From positions 1 to 7,332 of the forward strand of contig QMSF01000037.1 in NCBI GenBank assembly GCA_003649565.1: a stretch of 7,332 bases of DNA. The letters are read 5' to 3'. Under the pieces are notes generated by a model. That model did no database searches. It had not been told where the DNA came from and saw only the letters and a list, made by a program, of their open reading frames with translations. Shown here one piece after another: positions 5,813 to 7,332 of this stretch; the first letter of the stretch is position 1; every line of letters begins with the position of its first letter. Both the position numbers and the translations under genes were made by a program. The DNA is from Thermoprotei archaeon. GTDB lineage: Archaea; Thermoproteota; Methanomethylicia; Nezhaarchaeales; WYZ-LMO8.

Positions 5813-7332
5813 TTGACGAAAAGCTACGAGCTAGTTAAAACAGATGTATTAGTTATAGGCGCTGGTGGGGCTGGAACACGAGCAGCAATCGAGGCTAAGC
5901 GCAAAGGCGTCGAGGTAGCCCTCATAGCCAAAGGAGGTTTTCCTTCAGGCTGCACGCCAAGAGCAATGGGAGGATATCAAGCCGCTTATCTACCTCAAGA
6001 TAGCCCCGAAGCCCACTTCCGAGACACAGTGATAGGCGGATTGTACGTGAATAATCAGAAGCTCGTCAAGATAATGGCTAATGAAGCCCTACAGAGATTA
6101 AAGGACCTCGAGGAGTTTGGCACGCAATTTATCAAAGATGAATCAGGCAATTACAGAATAATACATGCTTCAGGGACCTCGCATCCAAGAAACTTTGTTG
6201 CTGTAGCAGGAGAATTCATGAGGGGCTTAATAAATGAAGTTCAACGCCTTGGAGTCCAAATATATCCAAACGTTGTAGTGCTAGATTTGCTTAAGAAAGG
6301 AGATTCTGTTGTAGGAGCCGTAGGCTTTGACTGGAAGAACGGCTCGTTCTACGTCTTCAAGGCTAAGTCGACGATATTGGCAACAGGCGGTTTAGGCCAC
6401 ATGTACCCATTAACATCAAATCCACCTGATGTAGTTGGCGATGGCTATGCAATAGCCTATAGAGCTGGGGCGGAGCTCATAGACATGGAGTTCATACAAT
6501 GGATGACCTGCGTCGTAGATCCGCCAAGCCTGAGGGGCTTCCCACCGCCATATGATGGCTGGGTTGCTCATGGAGCGAGATTCTACAATGCTCTAGGTGA
6601 GAGATACATGAAGAAGTACGATCGCGAAAAAATAGAGAACGTTACTAGAGACGTAGTCTGTATAGCAGCTTACAGAGAAATTAAAGCTGGCAAAGCGACG
6701 CCTCGTGGCGGCTTGTACATGGATCTCTCGGGTGTGCCAGACCAGATAGTTAAGGCTTGGGAGAAGGTCTGGAAGGCATATCAAGCATTAGGCATAGACA
6801 TAACGTGGCAGCCAATAGAATGGGCTCCGGGAGTCCACCATTGTATGGGTGGAGTCAGAATAAATGAGAAATGCGAATCATCAGTTCCAGGACTATATGC
6901 TGCAGGCGAAGCAACTGGCGGAGTTCATGGTGCTAATAGGGTTGGCGGAAACGCTCTAACAGACACTCAAGTCTTTGGAGCTAGAGCTGGCGCTTATGCT
7001 GCTGAGAGAGCCAAGAGCATAGGCGAAGTCGACTTCGATGAAGGACAAGTAGAGAAGTGCATCAAAATGGTCAACGAGATATACGAGAGAAAAGAGGGCA
7101 TATCAGCTTCACAGCTTAAGTCGAAGATACAGAAGATAATGGATGACTACGTTGGTGTGGTCAAAACCGGTAACGGCCTCAAAAAGGCACTAGCAGAACT
7201 TGAGAGCATAGAGGTCAACGAGCTGCCCAAGGTATATCTAGGCGACGAGAAGAGCTATCAAGCACTTGTCGAAGCTATAGACGTAATAAACATGGTATGC
7301 ACAGGCAAGATAATAGCATCAGCCGCGCTATA
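5813..7332 (+). CDS. FrdA/SdhA-family flavoprotein with altered substrate site (partial at 3' end)
   Basis: This is a paralogue of the flavoprotein on the other strand. The window holds 506 complete codons with no stop, so the C-terminus is missing. The start is TTG, giving MTKSYELVKTDVLVIGAGGAG, with the FAD Rossmann motif at 15-21 and LATGGLG at 189-195. Both proteins share HFRDTVxGGxYxNxQ and the GER(F/Y)MK(R/K)YD stretch. The FAD-linking histidine is again absent (PSGCTPRAMGG, 44-54). HHCMGG with His343 and HGANRVGGN with Arg376 are kept. The HPTG motif, however, is replaced by Met-Thr-Cys-Val (231-234, after EFIQW), and in ungapped alignment the catalytic arginine position is Val251. It therefore keeps half of the dicarboxylate site and probably reduces or oxidises a different organic acid or thiol-linked substrate. 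No iron-sulfur partner is seen; one may follow beyond the window. Wobble bases are richer in A than in the minus-strand homologue. Confidence 0.88.
   Translation, partial: MTKSYELVKTDVLVIGAGGAGTRAAIEAKRKGVEVALIAKGGFPSGCTPRAMGGYQAAYLPQDSPEAHFRDTVIGGLYVNNQKLVKIMANEALQRLKDLEEFGTQFIKDESGNYRIIHASGTSHPRNFVAVAGEFMRGLINEVQRLGVQIYPNVVVLDLLKKGDSVVGAVGFDWKNGSFYVFKAKSTILATGGLGHMYPLTSNPPDVVGDGYAIAYRAGAELIDMEFIQWMTCVVDPPSLRGFPPPYDGWVAHGARFYNALGERYMKKYDREKIENVTRDVVCIAAYREIKAGKATPRGGLYMDLSGVPDQIVKAWEKVWKAYQALGIDITWQPIEWAPGVHHCMGGVRINEKCESSVPGLYAAGEATGGVHGANRVGGNALTDTQVFGARAGAYAAERAKSIGEVDFDEGQVEKCIKMVNEIYERKEGISASQLKSKIQKIMDDYVGVVKTGNGLKKALAELESIEVNELPKVYLGDEKSYQALVEAIDVINMVCTGKIIASAAL

Noticed and set aside
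5790..5816. Short ATG frame overlapping the TTG start of the second flavoprotein, as a possible translationally coupled leader
   Set aside because: It has only eight residues, no ribosome-binding site of its own, and no known leader type. Overlap by chance is likely.
1..7332. Search for CRISPR arrays, insertion sequences, tRNA or rRNA genes and long direct repeats
   Set aside because: Reading both strands by eye showed no regularly spaced repeats, transposase motifs, tRNA-like folds or terminal inverted repeats; the spacers are all short.

Overview
The window looks archaeal, most likely from a thermophilic member of the Thermoproteota/TACK group. Arginine is mostly AGA/AGG and isoleucine often ATA. 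Ribosome-binding sites are of the GGTG/GGAGGTG type, TATA-like boxes sit about 40-44 bases upstream of several starts, gene ends are followed by T-rich tracts, and TTG and GTG are used as starts. The lineage is inferred from style and could be wrong at phylum level. There are six protein genes, two of them cut by the window edges. I see no RNA genes, insertion sequences, CRISPR arrays or long repeats.

Layout. On the minus strand (1-2149) there is a two-gene operon. It holds a succinate dehydrogenase/fumarate reductase flavoprotein (425-2149), followed 13 bases later by its iron-sulfur subunit (1-411, cut by the window start). A 93-base divergent promoter region (2150-2242) separates it from a plus-strand series. 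That series is a beta-decarboxylating dehydrogenase of the isocitrate/isopropylmalate/tartrate family (2243-3367), a nitrilase-superfamily amidase (3482-4600), a metal-dependent amidohydrolase of the ACMSD-like type (4761-5708), and a second FrdA/SdhA-type flavoprotein (5813-7332, cut by the window end). The plus-strand genes are 100-160 bases apart. At least the first three have their own promoter-like boxes, so this is a co-oriented neighbourhood rather than a tight operon.

How they may work together. The SdhAB pair interconverts succinate and fumarate, or a close analogue, and passes electrons through iron-sulfur centres. The dehydrogenase would oxidise and decarboxylate a 2-hydroxy di- or tricarboxylic acid. 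The amidase would release ammonia from an amide. The amidohydrolase would cleave or decarboxylate a small carboxylated substrate. The second flavoprotein keeps the FAD fold and part of the dicarboxylate site, but has lost the HPTG histidine and, on ungapped alignment, the catalytic arginine, so it probably acts on something other than fumarate. Together this suggests carboxylic acid/amide catabolism feeding the TCA cycle, with an unassigned redox step. The pathway is inference; the enzyme families are well supported by visible motifs.
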